64,000 nucleotides of DNA from the NCBI GenBank assembly GCA_964511945.1, contig CAZEHO010000009.1, forward strand, positions 1 through 64,000. The letters are read 5' to 3'. Each line of letters starts with the position of its first letter. Position 1 is the stretch's first letter. Source of the stretch: CAZEHO01 sp964511945 (GTDB lineage Bacteria; Actinomycetota; Acidimicrobiia; Spongiisociales; UBA11373). The notes under the pieces are model-generated. The model was not told the DNA's origin, did no database searches, and saw only the letters and a program-made list of their open reading frames with translations. This document shows, piece after piece, positions 18,142 through 26,072 of the stretch. The translations under genes and the position numbers were made by a program.

Positions 18142-18764
18142 GCCTGTGGCAGAAGACGCTGTTCTATCTCGGCCTCGTCGATGAAGACGACACCGGGGTG
18201 GGTCAGACCGGTGCCGAGATGGCTGTTCAGCAGCAGGCTCGACCGCGCTCTCAACCTCAAGTGGATGTCGAGCCTCCGAAGTACGAGCGGCGGCTGCAGC
18301 AGCAACAGCAGCCCGTGGCTCGCACCGGTGAATCCGAGCTGGCGTCACAGCGAGTGTCGGGACGCAGGGTTGAGCCGCCGCTGGCAGCGCGACGCCGTCT
18401 CTCTCAGGATCCGGCGTATGCCGAGGCCGGCATGGTGATCGGCAGTGGTACCAGCGTTCGCACGGTGTCGGACGCCGATCTCGAGTGTGAGATCGTCACC
18501 GCCAGGTCGTACTCCGATGCCCAGCTGCTGGCCGACCACATTCGGGCCAATCAACCGGTGGTGCTCGACCTGCGCAAGGTGGAACCGGCCATGGTGCGCC
18601 GGCTCGTTGACTTCGCCAGCGGGCTCACCTATGCCCTCGGTGGATCGATGCGCAAGGTCGGCCAGGGCGTGATCCTGGTGACACCGGCCAACGTCAACAT
18701 CACGCGCGACGAGCGGCGGCGCCTGGCCTCTCTCGGCTATTACGAAGCGCCGGAAGGTTCGTAG
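18138..18764 (+). CDS. sepF: Cell division protein SepF
   Basis: 208 residues. An N-terminal amphipathic membrane-binding segment (MSLWQKTLFYLGLVDEDD) is followed by a glutamine- and arginine-rich linker (about 28-95) and the C-terminal SepF core with SYSDAQLLADHIRANQPVVL, LRKVEP, RRLVDFASGLTYALGG and KVGQGVILVTPANV. SepF polymerises on the membrane and anchors FtsZ, a role that is essential when ftsA is missing, as here. It starts inside the yggS stop (ATGA). Confidence 0.93.
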   Translation: MSLWQKTLFYLGLVDEDDTGVGQTGAEMAVQQQARPRSQPQVDVEPPKYERRLQQQQQPVARTGESELASQRVSGRRVEPPLAARRRLSQDPAYAEAGMVIGSGTSVRTVSDADLECEIVTARSYSDAQLLADHIRANQPVVLDLRKVEPAMVRRLVDFASGLTYALGGSMRKVGQGVILVTPANVNITRDERRRLASLGYYEAPEGS

Positions 18765-18770
18765 GCCACC

Positions 18771-19022
18771 GTGCGTATCGTCTGCACCATCCTCTATGCG
18801 TACCAGCTCGTCATCCTGGCGCGTATCATCATGGAGTACATCCCGGTGTCGTACGACCACCCGCTGGCACGGGTGCGATCGGCGCTGCGGGCCGTGACCG
18901 AACCACTGCTGGCTCCGCTGCGGGCGATCATCCCCGCGATCCGCCTCGGCGGAGTCGGCCTCGATCTGTCACCACTGATCCTGATCGTGGCGATCAACCT
19001 GCTCGCCGCGGCGATCTGCTAG
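18771..19022 (+). CDS. yggT: YggT-family membrane protein
   Basis: 83 residues with two transmembrane segments (about 3-22 and 62-82) and the conserved amphipathic middle region HPLARVRSALRAVTEPLLAP with LRAIIP. YggT proteins are small membrane proteins of unknown function, often found near sepF; roles in osmotic tolerance and FtsZ positioning have been suggested. The GTG start at 18771 follows sepF by 6 nt. In many actinobacteria divIVA comes next; here the cluster ends and a repeat element follows. Confidence 0.85.
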   Translation: MRIVCTILYAYQLVILARIIMEYIPVSYDHPLARVRSALRAVTEPLLAPLRAIIPAIRLGGVGLDLSPLILIVAINLLAAAIC

Positions 19023-19046
19023 CAGCGAGCAACCGGCGACCGGCAG

Positions 19047-19218
19047 CTAGTGCCGTGTCTCATAACGTTGGCGAGGTTTCAGGGCGAGCTCAGGGCGTCG
19101 CCCGGCAAGGACGCAGTCCCGCAGGCGCACTCGGATGCGTGCGTCAAGGGCGAGGACACAGCCGGAGGCGTCCTGAGCCGCATCTGAACCCGCCAAACGT
19201 TTTGTGACGTGGCACTAG
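19047..19218 (+). repeat. MITE-like inverted-repeat element, copy 1
   Basis: 172 bp bounded on both sides by CTAG. The ends CTAGTGCCGTGTCTCA and TGTGACGTGGCACTAG are imperfect inverted repeats of about 25 bp that also include AACGTT-GGCG. The interior aligns over its whole length with the reverse complement of 50400-50584; shared blocks are GCGTCGCCCGGCAA, GACGCAG, GCGTCAAGGGC and GAGCCGCATCT. There is no coding capacity. The right CTAG supplies the TAG stop codon of ileS. No transposase is seen, so this is a small non-autonomous element or other repeat family, of unknown mobility. Confidence 0.8.
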
Positions 19219-22200
19219 ACATCGGCCAATCGCTCGACCGTCGCCGTCAGTGTGTGGCCGTCGACGTCGACCGCGGTGCCGCCGGGAGCCCGACCGACCT
19301 CGGTCGCCAGGATCTCAGCGGCGATCCACTCACCGTGACGGTCGACGGCGGTTGCCAGCTCAGCCGACTCGGTGTCCCAGGTGAGCCGGATCCGATCGGA
19401 GACGTCGAGGCCGGCGTCGCGCCGCATCCCCTGCACGGCTTTCACGACCTCGCGGGCGAGTCCTTCGATCTCGAGTTCCCGGGTGAGCGTGGTGTCGAGC
19501 GCGGCGGACAGCCGTTCGTCTGAGGCGACCACGATGCCGTCGCGTGGATCTCGCGAGATCACCAGATCGTCGAGGCCGAGTTTCTCACCCTCGATCGTGA
19601 TCGTGGCGCCCTCGACGACTGCGGCGATGGACTCCTCGTCGAGACCGACGATGTGATCGGCGATCTCCCGCATCCGGGACCCGAGACGGGGCCCGAGCGC
19701 CCGGTAGTTCGGCTTCACGCTGAGGTGAGCGTGGGCCCGCTCATCCTCGCTGGTCTCCACGACCTTCACGTTGAGCTCCTCGGCGATCAGCTCGGTGTGT
19801 TCGGTCACAGCACGCCGGACGGCGTCCTCGTGGGAAACCACCGTGAGCGAGGGCAGCGGCTGGCGGATCTTGAGCTTGCTCTGGACCCGCAGCCCACGGC
19901 CCAATGACACCACGTCTCGGACCACGGACATGGCGGCTTCCAGCTCCCGGTCGATGAGCCGGTCGTCGGCCTTCGGGAAGTCCTCGTGGTGGACGCTGGC
20001 CGGACCTTCAGTCCGGTCGTCCCGCTGCCCGACCACCAAGTCCTGATACATCGTTTCGGTGACGAACGGCAGCACCGGCGCCATGATCTTGGCGAAGGTC
20101 ACCAGGACGTCGTACAGCGTGGCGAATGCCGCCAGCGTGTCGTCGCCGTTGCCGTCGGAGCCGGTGCGTCCCCAGAACCGGCGGCGCGACCGCCGGATGT
20201 ACCAGTTGGTGAGATCGTCGACGAAGTCGATGAGCGGTGGGATCACGTTGTAGAGGTAGTACCCCTCCATCTCTGCGTTGACCCGCTTCACCAGGCTCTG
20301 CAGCACGGAGAGGATCCAGCGGTCGATCTCCGGCCGATCTGCCGGATCCGGTGCCGCCGCCAGATCGGCCGCAGTGAGCCCGTCGGCTGCGGCGTACGTC
20401 GTGAAGAACGAGTACGCATTCCAGTACGGGAGCATCACCGTTCGCACGACCTCACGAACACCGTGCTCGCTGAAGCGAAGTGGCTCCGCCCGAACGACCG
20501 GGGAATTGATGAGGAAGGCACGCAGCGCATCGGCCCCGGTGGACTCGACGACCTCGAAGGGATCGGGGTAGTTCTTCAGGCTCTTCGACATCTTGCGGCC
20601 GTCCTCGGCAAGGATCATCCCGTTCACCACGCAGTTGCGGAACGGGACCGTGTCGAAGATGGCGGTGGCATGGACCACCAGGGTGTAGAACCACCCGCGG
20701 GTTTGATCGAGACCCTCGGCGATGTAGTCGGCCGGGAACTTCCGCTTGAAGGTCTCTTCGTTCTCGAACGGGTAGTGGTTCTGGGCATACGGCATCGCGC
20801 CCGACTCGAACCAGACGTCCAGTACTTCCGGAACCCGCTGCATCGTTCCACCACATGAGGCGCACTCGAAGGTGACCTCATCCACGACGTGCTTGTGGAG
20901 ATCGTCGAGGCGGACGCCGGAGCGCGCCTCCAGATCGTCGAGCGACCCGACACAAACCTGCTCGTCGCATTCAACGCATGCCCAGACGGGGATGCACGAG
21001 CCCCAGAAACGGTTTCTGCTGATCGCCCAATCGCGAGCACCTTCGAGCCAGTTCCCGAAGCGGCGCGACCCGATGTTCTCGGGGACCCAGTGCACATCCC
21101 GGTTGAGTTCTGCCATGCGATCACGGAAGCTCTCGACGGCGACGTACCAGGTGGGGAGCGCCTTGTAGATCAGGGGGGTGTCGGTGCGCCAGCAGAACGG
21201 GTAGGCATGCATGATCCGCCCGCTCTCAACTAGCGCCCCGTGCTCGCGAAGGAGGTCGATCAGCGTGGGGTCGGCATCCTTCACGTTGACGCCGGCGACC
21301 GCGGCGACTTCGTCGGTGAAGCGGCCCTCCGCGTCCACCGGATCGACGAGGAGGTGGCCGAGGCCGGCGCCGCGGAACGCGTAGAAGTCGGCCTCACCGT
21401 AGGCCGGGGCCATGTGGACGAGTCCGGTGCCGTCCTCGGTGGTGGTCTCGTCGCTCGAGATGACCACGAACGCCCCCTCATCCATGAGATGGGCGAAGTC
21501 GGGAAGGGCCGGTGCGTATCGGGTACCGAGCAGTTCTGCACCGCGCGCTTCGGCTCCGGGGCGCACGTCGTGATCGGGCCAGTAGGCGCTCACCCGCTCT
21601 TCGGCTATCCAATAGCGGCCTCCGTGGTCGTGGAGCGGCTGGTCCACCCGCACGTACCGGATGTCCTCTCCGATGGCGACGCCGAGGTTGGAGGGCATCG
21701 TCCACGGGGTGGTGGTCCAGATGAGCAAATAGTCGCCTGCCTCAACCGGCCCGGCGCCCTCGGTGACCTCGAGACGCACGGTGATCGACGGATCCTCGAC
21801 ATCGCGATACGCGCCGAGGTTCACTTCGAAGTTCGACAGCGGAGTGGCGGCGCCGTACGAGTACGGGAGCACCTTGAAGTCGCGATAGACGAGGCCCTTG
21901 TCCCAGAGCTGCTTGAACACCCACCAGACCGACTCCATGAAGTCGAGGTCCATGGTCTTGTAGTCGTCTTCGAAGTCGACCCAGCGACCGATGCGGCGGG
22001 TGATCGCTTCCCACACCTCGGTGTTCGCCATCACCCGGCGCCGGCACGCTTCGTTGAATCGGTCGACCCCGTAGGCGACGATCTCGGCCGGGCCGTTGAG
22101 GCCGAGTTCCTTCTGGACCTCCATCTCGATCGGGAGGCCGTGGGTATCCCAGCCGAAACGGCGCTCGACCCGGTGGCCGCGCATCGTCCAGTAGCGGGGC

Positions 22201-22418
22201 ACGATGTCCTTGAGCACCCCGGCGAGCAGGTTGCCGTAGTGGGGGCTGCCGGTCGGGAACGGAGGGCCGTCGTAGAAGGAGAACTCGCTTTCCGGTGGGC
22301 GCATATCGACCGAGGTGGCGAAGGCGTCGATGCGATCCCACAACTCCAGCACGCGATGCTCGAGGTCGGGGAAGGAGACCTCGGGGGGTACTCGTGTGAA
22401 CGGAGTCGGCTCGGCCAT
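19215..22418 (-). CDS. ileS: Isoleucyl-tRNA synthetase
   Basis: 1067-residue class I synthetase. The HIGH motif appears as HYGN at residues 60-63 and KMSKS at 609-613. It has the CP1 editing domain between them and an anticodon-binding C-terminal part. The length and the HYGN form match the longer type 2 IleRS group shared by many actinobacteria and eukaryotes, often associated with mupirocin insensitivity (family knowledge, not tested here). Regulation is by a T-box leader just upstream (22423-22665). Its TAG stop lies within the terminal CTAG of the repeat element. Confidence 0.97.
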   Translation of the reverse strand: MAEPTPFTRVPPEVSFPDLEHRVLELWDRIDAFATSVDMRPPESEFSFYDGPPFPTGSPHYGNLLAGVLKDIVPRYWTMRGHRVERRFGWDTHGLPIEMEVQKELGLNGPAEIVAYGVDRFNEACRRRVMANTEVWEAITRRIGRWVDFEDDYKTMDLDFMESVWWVFKQLWDKGLVYRDFKVLPYSYGAATPLSNFEVNLGAYRDVEDPSITVRLEVTEGAGPVEAGDYLLIWTTTPWTMPSNLGVAIGEDIRYVRVDQPLHDHGGRYWIAEERVSAYWPDHDVRPGAEARGAELLGTRYAPALPDFAHLMDEGAFVVISSDETTTEDGTGLVHMAPAYGEADFYAFRGAGLGHLLVDPVDAEGRFTDEVAAVAGVNVKDADPTLIDLLREHGALVESGRIMHAYPFCWRTDTPLIYKALPTWYVAVESFRDRMAELNRDVHWVPENIGSRRFGNWLEGARDWAISRNRFWGSCIPVWACVECDEQVCVGSLDDLEARSGVRLDDLHKHVVDEVTFECASCGGTMQRVPEVLDVWFESGAMPYAQNHYPFENEETFKRKFPADYIAEGLDQTRGWFYTLVVHATAIFDTVPFRNCVVNGMILAEDGRKMSKSLKNYPDPFEVVESTGADALRAFLINSPVVRAEPLRFSEHGVREVVRTVMLPYWNAYSFFTTYAAADGLTAADLAAAPDPADRPEIDRWILSVLQSLVKRVNAEMEGYYLYNVIPPLIDFVDDLTNWYIRRSRRRFWGRTGSDGNGDDTLAAFATLYDVLVTFAKIMAPVLPFVTETMYQDLVVGQRDDRTEGPASVHHEDFPKADDRLIDRELEAAMSVVRDVVSLGRGLRVQSKLKIRQPLPSLTVVSHEDAVRRAVTEHTELIAEELNVKVVETSEDERAHAHLSVKPNYRALGPRLGSRMREIADHIVGLDEESIAAVVEGATITIEGEKLGLDDLVISRDPRDGIVVASDERLSAALDTTLTRELEIEGLAREVVKAVQGMRRDAGLDVSDRIRLTWDTESAELATAVDRHGEWIAAEILATEVGRAPGGTAVDVDGHTLTATVERLADV

Positions 22419-22422
22419 GGTG

Positions 22423-22665
22423 TCCTCGTCTCGGCGGTCGGTTGCCGCCGGGACGAGCCGTGGCCCGCGGTACCACCCGGCTTGCCGCCCGTCGGGCGGC
22501 CGCTCATCGGCCCCATGCGGCGAGGCGGCCGGCGGGTTCTAGTTGGGCCGGAGCCCGTTCTTCCCGCAGCTCGGGGGTGATGTCCCGCTCGGCTCGTGAT
22601 CCCGGCCTCGCACCATTCGCCGGTTCGCTCAATCCGCTTGCTGAGCAGGCACGTCCCCGTCGACG
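22423..22665 (-). ncRNA. T-box riboswitch, translational type, of ileS
   Basis: The minus strand carries GGTGGTACCGCGG at 22477-22465, the T-box core that pairs with the NCCA end of uncharged tRNA. Upstream, in a GGGATCACGAG context, is ATC at 22600-22598, a plausible isoleucine specifier codon. Directly after the T-box, CTCGTC (22457-22452) can pair with GACGAG (22430-22425), which overlaps the GAGGA Shine-Dalgarno before the ATG. This fits a ribosome-site sequestrator as in mycobacterial ileS leaders, with no terminator poly-U. The 5' end is approximate. Confidence 0.85.
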
Positions 22666-22841
22666 CTGTGAGGAGGGAGGGTAGCAAGGCGGGCTCCCTC
22701 GTTGCGCTCGGTGGCGGCCTGTCACAACTCGCAACCAACCGGCTGCCCGCGCTCGTCGGCAGGGGTCGGGCGCGAGTTGCGTTCCTGTGGGTTCGGGGTG
22801 GCAGGCCTGCTCATTGCTCATTGCCGATACCCTCCCTCAGG
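22666..22841. other. Divergent ileS/yggU promoter region
   Basis: This region lies between the T-box leader (minus) and yggU (plus). No gene is seen. The plus strand ends with a TACCCT hexamer at 22828-22833, 8 nt before the yggU ATG. The minus-strand promoter of ileS must lie about 22670-22720, but I see no convincing hexamer pair. Confidence 0.5.
22828..22833 (+). promoter_or_regulatory. -10 hexamer TACCCT, leaderless promoter of yggU
   Basis: The hexamer ends 8 nt before the ATG at 22842, predicting transcription to start at or next to the start codon. Confidence 0.5.
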
Positions 22842-23132
22842 ATGCCGATCACCGTCACTCCGCACACAGACGGCGTGCTCATCGAGGTCTGGGTCGTTCC
22901 CGGGGCCAGTCGGACGGCGGTCGGCGGCCTCCACGATGGTGCTCTTCGGGTCCGGGTGAGCGCTCCTCCAGAGGGTGGCAAGGCCAATCGGGCCGCCGCC
23001 GGGGCCGTTGCCGAGTTCTTCGGCGTCCGCCGGGCGGAGGTGATTGGAGGCGCCACCAGCCGGCGCAAGCAGGTTCTGGTCCACGGACTCGATCCGGTCG
23101 CAGCCGCCGACCGACTCCGCCGGTTGGACTGA
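22842..23132 (+). CDS. yggU: DUF167/YggU-family protein
   Basis: 96 residues of the conserved, functionally uncharacterised DUF167 family. Typical motifs are VWVVPGASRTAV, LRVRVSAPPEGGKANRA (17 residues around the invariant PxxGKAN) and GATSRRKQVLV. Start ATG 22842 is chosen because the family fold begins immediately and a TACCCT hexamer lies 8 nt upstream. It precedes a DksA-like gene by 68 nt. Across bacteria this family is often near yggT and yggS, as here. Confidence 0.88.
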   Translation: MPITVTPHTDGVLIEVWVVPGASRTAVGGLHDGALRVRVSAPPEGGKANRAAAGAVAEFFGVRRAEVIGGATSRRKQVLVHGLDPVAAADRLRRLD

Positions 23133-23200
23133 ACGGCCCTGCCCGCTCCCACCCCTCGGACGGGGCTCGTGCTAGCCTCTGCGGCCGTTCAGGAGGTGCT

Positions 23201-23572
23201 GTGTCCCGAGAACTCGCAAAGTCCACGCTCGAGAAGTTTCGCAAGAAGCTTGAGCAGGAGCGGGACCGTCTCACCGAGGTGATTCGCGAGATCCAGGAAG
23301 AGCAGGAAGAGGTGCGGCTCACCGAGACGTCCTCGGACCGGAGCCCGGACCCCAACACCGCCGAGGGTGGTTCTCTCGCATTCGAGATGGAGATGGAACT
23401 CTCGCTCTCGAAGAACGCCGAGGACCTGCTCGGCAAGGTCAACGACGCGCTGATCCGGATCGAGGACGACGACTATGGCAACTGCGCCGAGTGCGGGACC
23501 GGGATTCCGGTCGCTCGCCTCGAGGTGTTGCCGTACACCAGGTACTGCGTGGAGTGCGCCTCCCACCGCTGA
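23201..23572 (+). CDS. DksA/TraR-type C4 zinc-finger protein
   Basis: 123 residues: an N-terminal helical hairpin rich in Glu and Lys (about 4-90), then a C4 zinc finger with Cys95, Cys98, Cys116 and Cys119 (CxxC-x17-CxxC). In proteobacterial DksA the coiled coil enters the RNA polymerase secondary channel and works with ppGpp; actinobacterial relatives include RNA-polymerase-binding CarD/RbpA-independent regulators of unclear function. The precise role is not claimed. The GTG start at 23201 is supported by AGGAGG 4 nt upstream; TAGCCT at 23173-23178 may be its -10. It overlaps lspA by 19 nt. Confidence 0.85.
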   Translation: MSRELAKSTLEKFRKKLEQERDRLTEVIREIQEEQEEVRLTETSSDRSPDPNTAEGGSLAFEMEMELSLSKNAEDLLGKVNDALIRIEDDDYGNCAECGTGIPVARLEVLPYTRYCVECASHR

Positions 23573-24033
23573 CCCCACGCCTCCTTGCCTTCGTCGTCGC
23601 GGCGGGGGTGATCGTGGCCGATCAACTCACCAAGTGGTGGGTTGTCGCCACGCTTCCCGGCGATCCCATCGTCGTCATCGACGGCTTCTTCCAGTTCCGC
23701 TACATCACCAACACAGGGGCTGCGTTCGGGATGTTGAAGGGGGCCGGGTCGATCATTGCCCTCCTCGCGGTTGCCGCCGCAGTCGTGATCGTGCTCCTCG
23801 TGCGAGAGCTCGCAGGAAGGCTCGAGAACATCGCCATGGGCCTGGTGCTCGGCGGCGCCATCGGCAACCTGATCGATCGGATCTTCCGCGGCGACGGCCT
23901 GCTCGACGGCGGGGTGGTCGATTGGATCGACTTCAGTTTCTTCCCGGCGTTCAACGTGGCCGACAGCGCGATCACCATCGGCGCCGGTCTCGCCATCATC
24001 ACCGCCTTCCTGCTCGACGGGAAGAAGGAATGA
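23554..24033 (+). CDS. lspA: Lipoprotein signal peptidase (signal peptidase II)
   Basis: 159-residue integral membrane aspartyl protease with four transmembrane helices that removes lipoprotein signal peptides after lipid modification. The catalytic aspartates are Asp108 in GNLIDR and Asp137 in FNVADSAI; NTGAAFGM and ADQLTKWW are further family motifs. The start GTG 23554 gives the normal length. A more upstream codon at 23491 would add unrelated residues and overlap the zinc-finger gene more deeply. Start certainty is moderate. The stop overlaps rluD as ATGA. Confidence 0.92.
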   Translation: MRLPPLTPRLLAFVVAAGVIVADQLTKWWVVATLPGDPIVVIDGFFQFRYITNTGAAFGMLKGAGSIIALLAVAAAVVIVLLVRELAGRLENIAMGLVLGGAIGNLIDRIFRGDGLLDGGVVDWIDFSFFPAFNVADSAITIGAGLAIITAFLLDGKKE

Positions 24034-24932
24034 CCATGCCCGTCCCCGACGATCTCGGGGGCGAACGGGCGGATCGCATCGTCGCCGTCCTTGCCGGTGT
24101 CAGCCGCACCGTTGCCCGCGCCATGGTGGAGGGCGGTGACGCCACCTTCGACGGGACCACGGTGGATCCGAAGACCCGGATCCCCGCCGGTGCGGTGCTG
24201 GAGGCCACGCTCCCGGAGGCCGATCCCGGGTTGGTCCCCGAGGCCATGGACCTGGTGGTGCGATACGAGGATGAGCATCTGGCGGTGGTCGACAAGGAGC
24301 CGGGGGTGGTAGTGCATCCCGGCGCCGGGCAGAGGACGGGGACCCTGGCCGCAGGCATCCTGCATCGCTGGCCCCGGATTCGAGGAGTCGGCGACGACGA
24401 TCGGTGGGGCATCGTGCACCGGCTCGACAGGGAGACGTCGGGACTCCTGGTGGTTGCACTCGATCACGAAGCGCTGGCCGGTCTGCGGGATGCGATCCGG
24501 CGGCGGGCAATCGTGAGGACCTACTTCGCGCTCACCGACGGTGTGGTCGAGTCGGCGACCGGCACCATCGACGCACCCCTGGGGCGGGACCCGAAACGAC
24601 CGACCCGCTTCCGGGTCGATCCCGACGGCAGGTTTGCCCGCAGCCACTACCGGCGTCTTGCCGTGTGGCCCGATGCCCGCCGCAGCTTGCTCGAAGTCAC
24701 GCTCGAGACCGGCCGCACCCATCAGATCCGGGTGCATCTGGCATCGATCGGCCATCCGTTGTTCGCCGATGGTGTCTACGGACGGGGCGAACCGGGGAGA
24801 CGAGTCTGGCTCCATGCCATCCGGCTGGGCTTCGACCATCCGACCACCGGTGAATCGATCGAGGTTGAGAGCCCACTGCCCGATGACCTGCAAGCGGTCC
24901 TGGATGAACTGGGAACGCCCGGCAATCGCTAA
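24030..24932 (+). CDS. rluD: 23S rRNA pseudouridine synthase, RluD type
   Basis: 300 residues: an N-terminal S4-like RNA-binding domain (about 8-70) and an RluA-family catalytic domain. The catalytic aspartate is Asp133 in HRLDRETSGLLV, and GRTHQIRVHLASIGHPLFAD is the other signature. E. coli RluD modifies U1911, U1915 and U1917 of 23S rRNA; the exact target here is inferred from length and the S4 domain. It follows lspA with an ATGA overlap; lspA-rluD is a common bacterial pair. An ATG at 24036 is an equally possible start with a better-placed AAGGA. Confidence 0.9.
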   Translation: MTMPVPDDLGGERADRIVAVLAGVSRTVARAMVEGGDATFDGTTVDPKTRIPAGAVLEATLPEADPGLVPEAMDLVVRYEDEHLAVVDKEPGVVVHPGAGQRTGTLAAGILHRWPRIRGVGDDDRWGIVHRLDRETSGLLVVALDHEALAGLRDAIRRRAIVRTYFALTDGVVESATGTIDAPLGRDPKRPTRFRVDPDGRFARSHYRRLAVWPDARRSLLEVTLETGRTHQIRVHLASIGHPLFADGVYGRGEPGRRVWLHAIRLGFDHPTTGESIEVESPLPDDLQAVLDELGTPGNR

Positions 24933-24950
24933 TTGCCGATTGTTGGTTGC

Positions 24951-25970
24951 TCAACCGAAGAACGTCTGCGCCGTCCGGTACAGCTCCTCGTCGACTCCGC
25001 GGATCTTGGCACACGCCTCGGCCAGGGGCACCGCTTCGATCTGGGTGCTCTTCAGTGCCACCATGACCCCGGATTCTCCGGCGAGCGCCAGGTCGGCGGC
25101 GGCGGCCCCGAGCCGGGTGGCAAGCACCCGGTCGAAGGCGGTTGGAGACCCACCCCGCTGCAGATGCCCGAGCACCGTCACCCTGGTCTCGAACCCGGTT
25201 AGTGCCTCTAGAGCCGGGGCGATTTGATAGGCAACGCCGCCGAGTCGTTCGAAGCCGAAGGCGTCCTTGGCGAGTTCGGTCTTCTCGGGGGGCTCGACTC
25301 CTTCGGCGACGACCACGATCGAGTACTTACGGCCGCGGCGGTGGCGGCGCCGGATCACCGTGGCGACCTGCTCGAGGTCCATGTTGATCTCCGGGATCAG
25401 GATTGCATCCGCACCGGCGGCGATACCGGCGTACACGGCGATCCACCCCTTGGTGCGTCCCATCACCTCGCACAGGATCACCCGGTTGTGCGACTCCGCC
25501 GTGGTGGTGAGCCGATCGATCGCTTCGGTCGCGATCTGCACGGCCGTATCGAATCCGAACGTGAAATCCGTGGCGGCGATGTCGTTGTCGATGGTCTTCG
25601 GGACCCCGATGATCTGCAGGCCGTCCTCGACCAGCCTGAGGGCGGTGCGCAGCGTGCCGTCGCCTCCGATGACCACGAGGCTGTCGATGTCGTTGGCCTC
25701 CACGGTGCGCCGGACGCTCTCGAAGCCTTCACCGTGGACGTAGGGGTCCATCCGCGACGTGCCGAGGATGGTGCCGCCGGTGCCGAGAATGCCTCGGACG
25801 GAGTTCCGGTTGAGCGGGAGCACGTCCTCTTCCATCAGGCCTTCCCACCCGTGCATGATGCCGACGACCTCGTGGTTCCCGGCCTCGAGGGCCCGGGCGA
25901 CCACTCCGCGGATGACCGCGTTCAGACCGGGACAGTCCCCCCCAGCGGTGAGCACACCGATGACGCTCAT
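24951..25970 (-). CDS. pfkA: 6-phosphofructokinase, ATP-type signature
   Basis: 339-residue phosphofructokinase. The donor site reads GGDG, with Gly105 equivalent to E. coli Gly104, which in this family indicates ATP; Lys125 in PKTIDND corresponds to the Gly124 position of E. coli and is typical of the actinobacterial group III enzymes. The catalytic base is Asp128. GRTKGWIA and the C-terminal fructose-6-phosphate site (HLQRGGSPTAFDR) are intact. It is the last of three minus-strand glycolytic genes, 102 nt after the second kinase, so it may also have its own promoter. Confidence 0.92.
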   Translation of the reverse strand: MSVIGVLTAGGDCPGLNAVIRGVVARALEAGNHEVVGIMHGWEGLMEEDVLPLNRNSVRGILGTGGTILGTSRMDPYVHGEGFESVRRTVEANDIDSLVVIGGDGTLRTALRLVEDGLQIIGVPKTIDNDIAATDFTFGFDTAVQIATEAIDRLTTTAESHNRVILCEVMGRTKGWIAVYAGIAAGADAILIPEINMDLEQVATVIRRRHRRGRKYSIVVVAEGVEPPEKTELAKDAFGFERLGGVAYQIAPALEALTGFETRVTVLGHLQRGGSPTAFDRVLATRLGAAAADLALAGESGVMVALKSTQIEAVPLAEACAKIRGVDEELYRTAQTFFG

Positions 25971-26072
25971 GTGAGATACCCCTGTGGTTGCTCTTCAGGT
26001 TGCACGCTAGGCGATCGGCGGAGGTCAGAGGTCAGAGGTCAGATCTGATCTCCGACTCCGATCTCTTATCTC
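25971..26072. repeat. Intergenic degenerate GGTCAGA repeat
   Basis: The gap between the two phosphofructokinase genes contains GAGGTCAGAGGTCAGAGGTC at about 26025 onward. It then runs through CAGATCTGATCTCC, a near-palindrome that could fold into a small hairpin after the upstream gene. Similar short degenerate tracts occur in other gaps of this window. Confidence 0.5.

Noticed and set aside
19047..19218. Riboswitch or structured RNA between yggT and ileS
   Set aside because: It is downstream of both flanking genes, and its inverted second copy elsewhere identifies it as a dispersed repeat.
23491..23553. Longer LspA N-terminus
   Set aside because: The extra residues are unlike the family and lie wholly within the zinc-finger gene; the GTG at 23554 gives the usual length.
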